From JABSOG01 sp041583135 (GTDB taxonomy: Bacteria; Pseudomonadota; Gammaproteobacteria; Enterobacterales; Alteromonadaceae): a stretch of 31,410 nt of DNA. Below are positions 31,381 to 31,410 of the stretch, in pieces. Every line of letters starts with the position of its first letter. The first letter of the stretch is position 1. The notes under the pieces were generated by a model. The model was not told the origin of the DNA, ran no database searches, and worked only from the letters and a program-made list of their open reading frames with translations. The position numbers and the translations under genes were made by a program. The stretch lies in assembly GCA_041583135.1 (NCBI GenBank), contig JBFHGJ010000063.1:1-31410 (forward strand). The letters run 5' to 3'.

Positions 31381-31410
31381 ACCTTAGTTCATGAAGCGCA
31401 CGCTCAACCA

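Overview
The window looks like a chromosomal segment of a marine-type gammaproteobacterium, probably of the order Alteromonadales. This is inferred from gene families and general protein character; no rRNA or other phylogenetic marker is present. Nearly all of it is densely packed coding sequence. No tRNA, rRNA or CRISPR array was seen.

Layout. (1) 1-990 is the 3' end of a secreted PKD-domain protein, closed by a strong hairpin. (2) 1045-3529 holds a complete AmmeMemoRadiSam set (amrA and amrB on minus, divergent from the radical SAM gene amrS on plus), followed by a YeaD-type hexose-6-phosphate mutarotase and an unrecognised minus-strand gene. (3) 5390-9134 (minus) is an apparent operon for a periplasmic molybdenum hydroxylase of the isoquinoline 1-oxidoreductase type: a SufU/NifU-like scaffold, a MocA-like nucleotidyltransferase, the [2Fe-2S] subunit and the Tat-exported large subunit.

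(4) 9280-26781 (minus) is the centrepiece: a 21-gene, almost gapless aryl polyene (APE) pigment operon, mostly linked by ATGA/TAATG-type overlaps. In transcription order it encodes a lipoprotein, chain-length factor, PlsC acyltransferase, two ACPs, a membrane protein, acyl ligase, FabZ-like dehydratase, glycosyltransferase, LpxL-like acyltransferase, aromatic ammonia-lyase, thioesterase, LolA-like carrier, MMPL/RND exporter, halogenase-like flavoprotein, DUF3261 lipoprotein, ketosynthase, dehydratase, ketoreductase, second ketosynthase and a MipA/OmpV outer-membrane protein. In the expected scheme the ammonia-lyase makes an aryl acrylate, the ligase loads it on ACP, the ketosynthases with KR and DH extend a conjugated polyene, and the acyltransferases, glycosyltransferase, exporter and LolA-like carrier attach it to a lipid anchor and move it to the outer membrane. 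A perfect TATAAT lies upstream of the first gene.

(5) 26952-29826 (plus) holds a Sel1-repeat periplasmic protein and a Tat-exported PhoD-type phosphatase, ended by a good terminator. (6) 29989-31410 is more AT-rich and looks like accessory DNA: a short DUF4279-like gene, an apparent immunity gene overlapping a start-less orphan toxin module, a broken open frame, and degenerate ~23-bp tandem repeats resembling a transposon end.

The strongest points for follow-up are the terminal toxin/immunity remnant next to the repeat array, and the unusual parts of the APE operon: the Phe-His pair in the ammonia-lyase, the halogenase-like flavoprotein, no methyltransferase, and a terminal MipA/OmpV gene.
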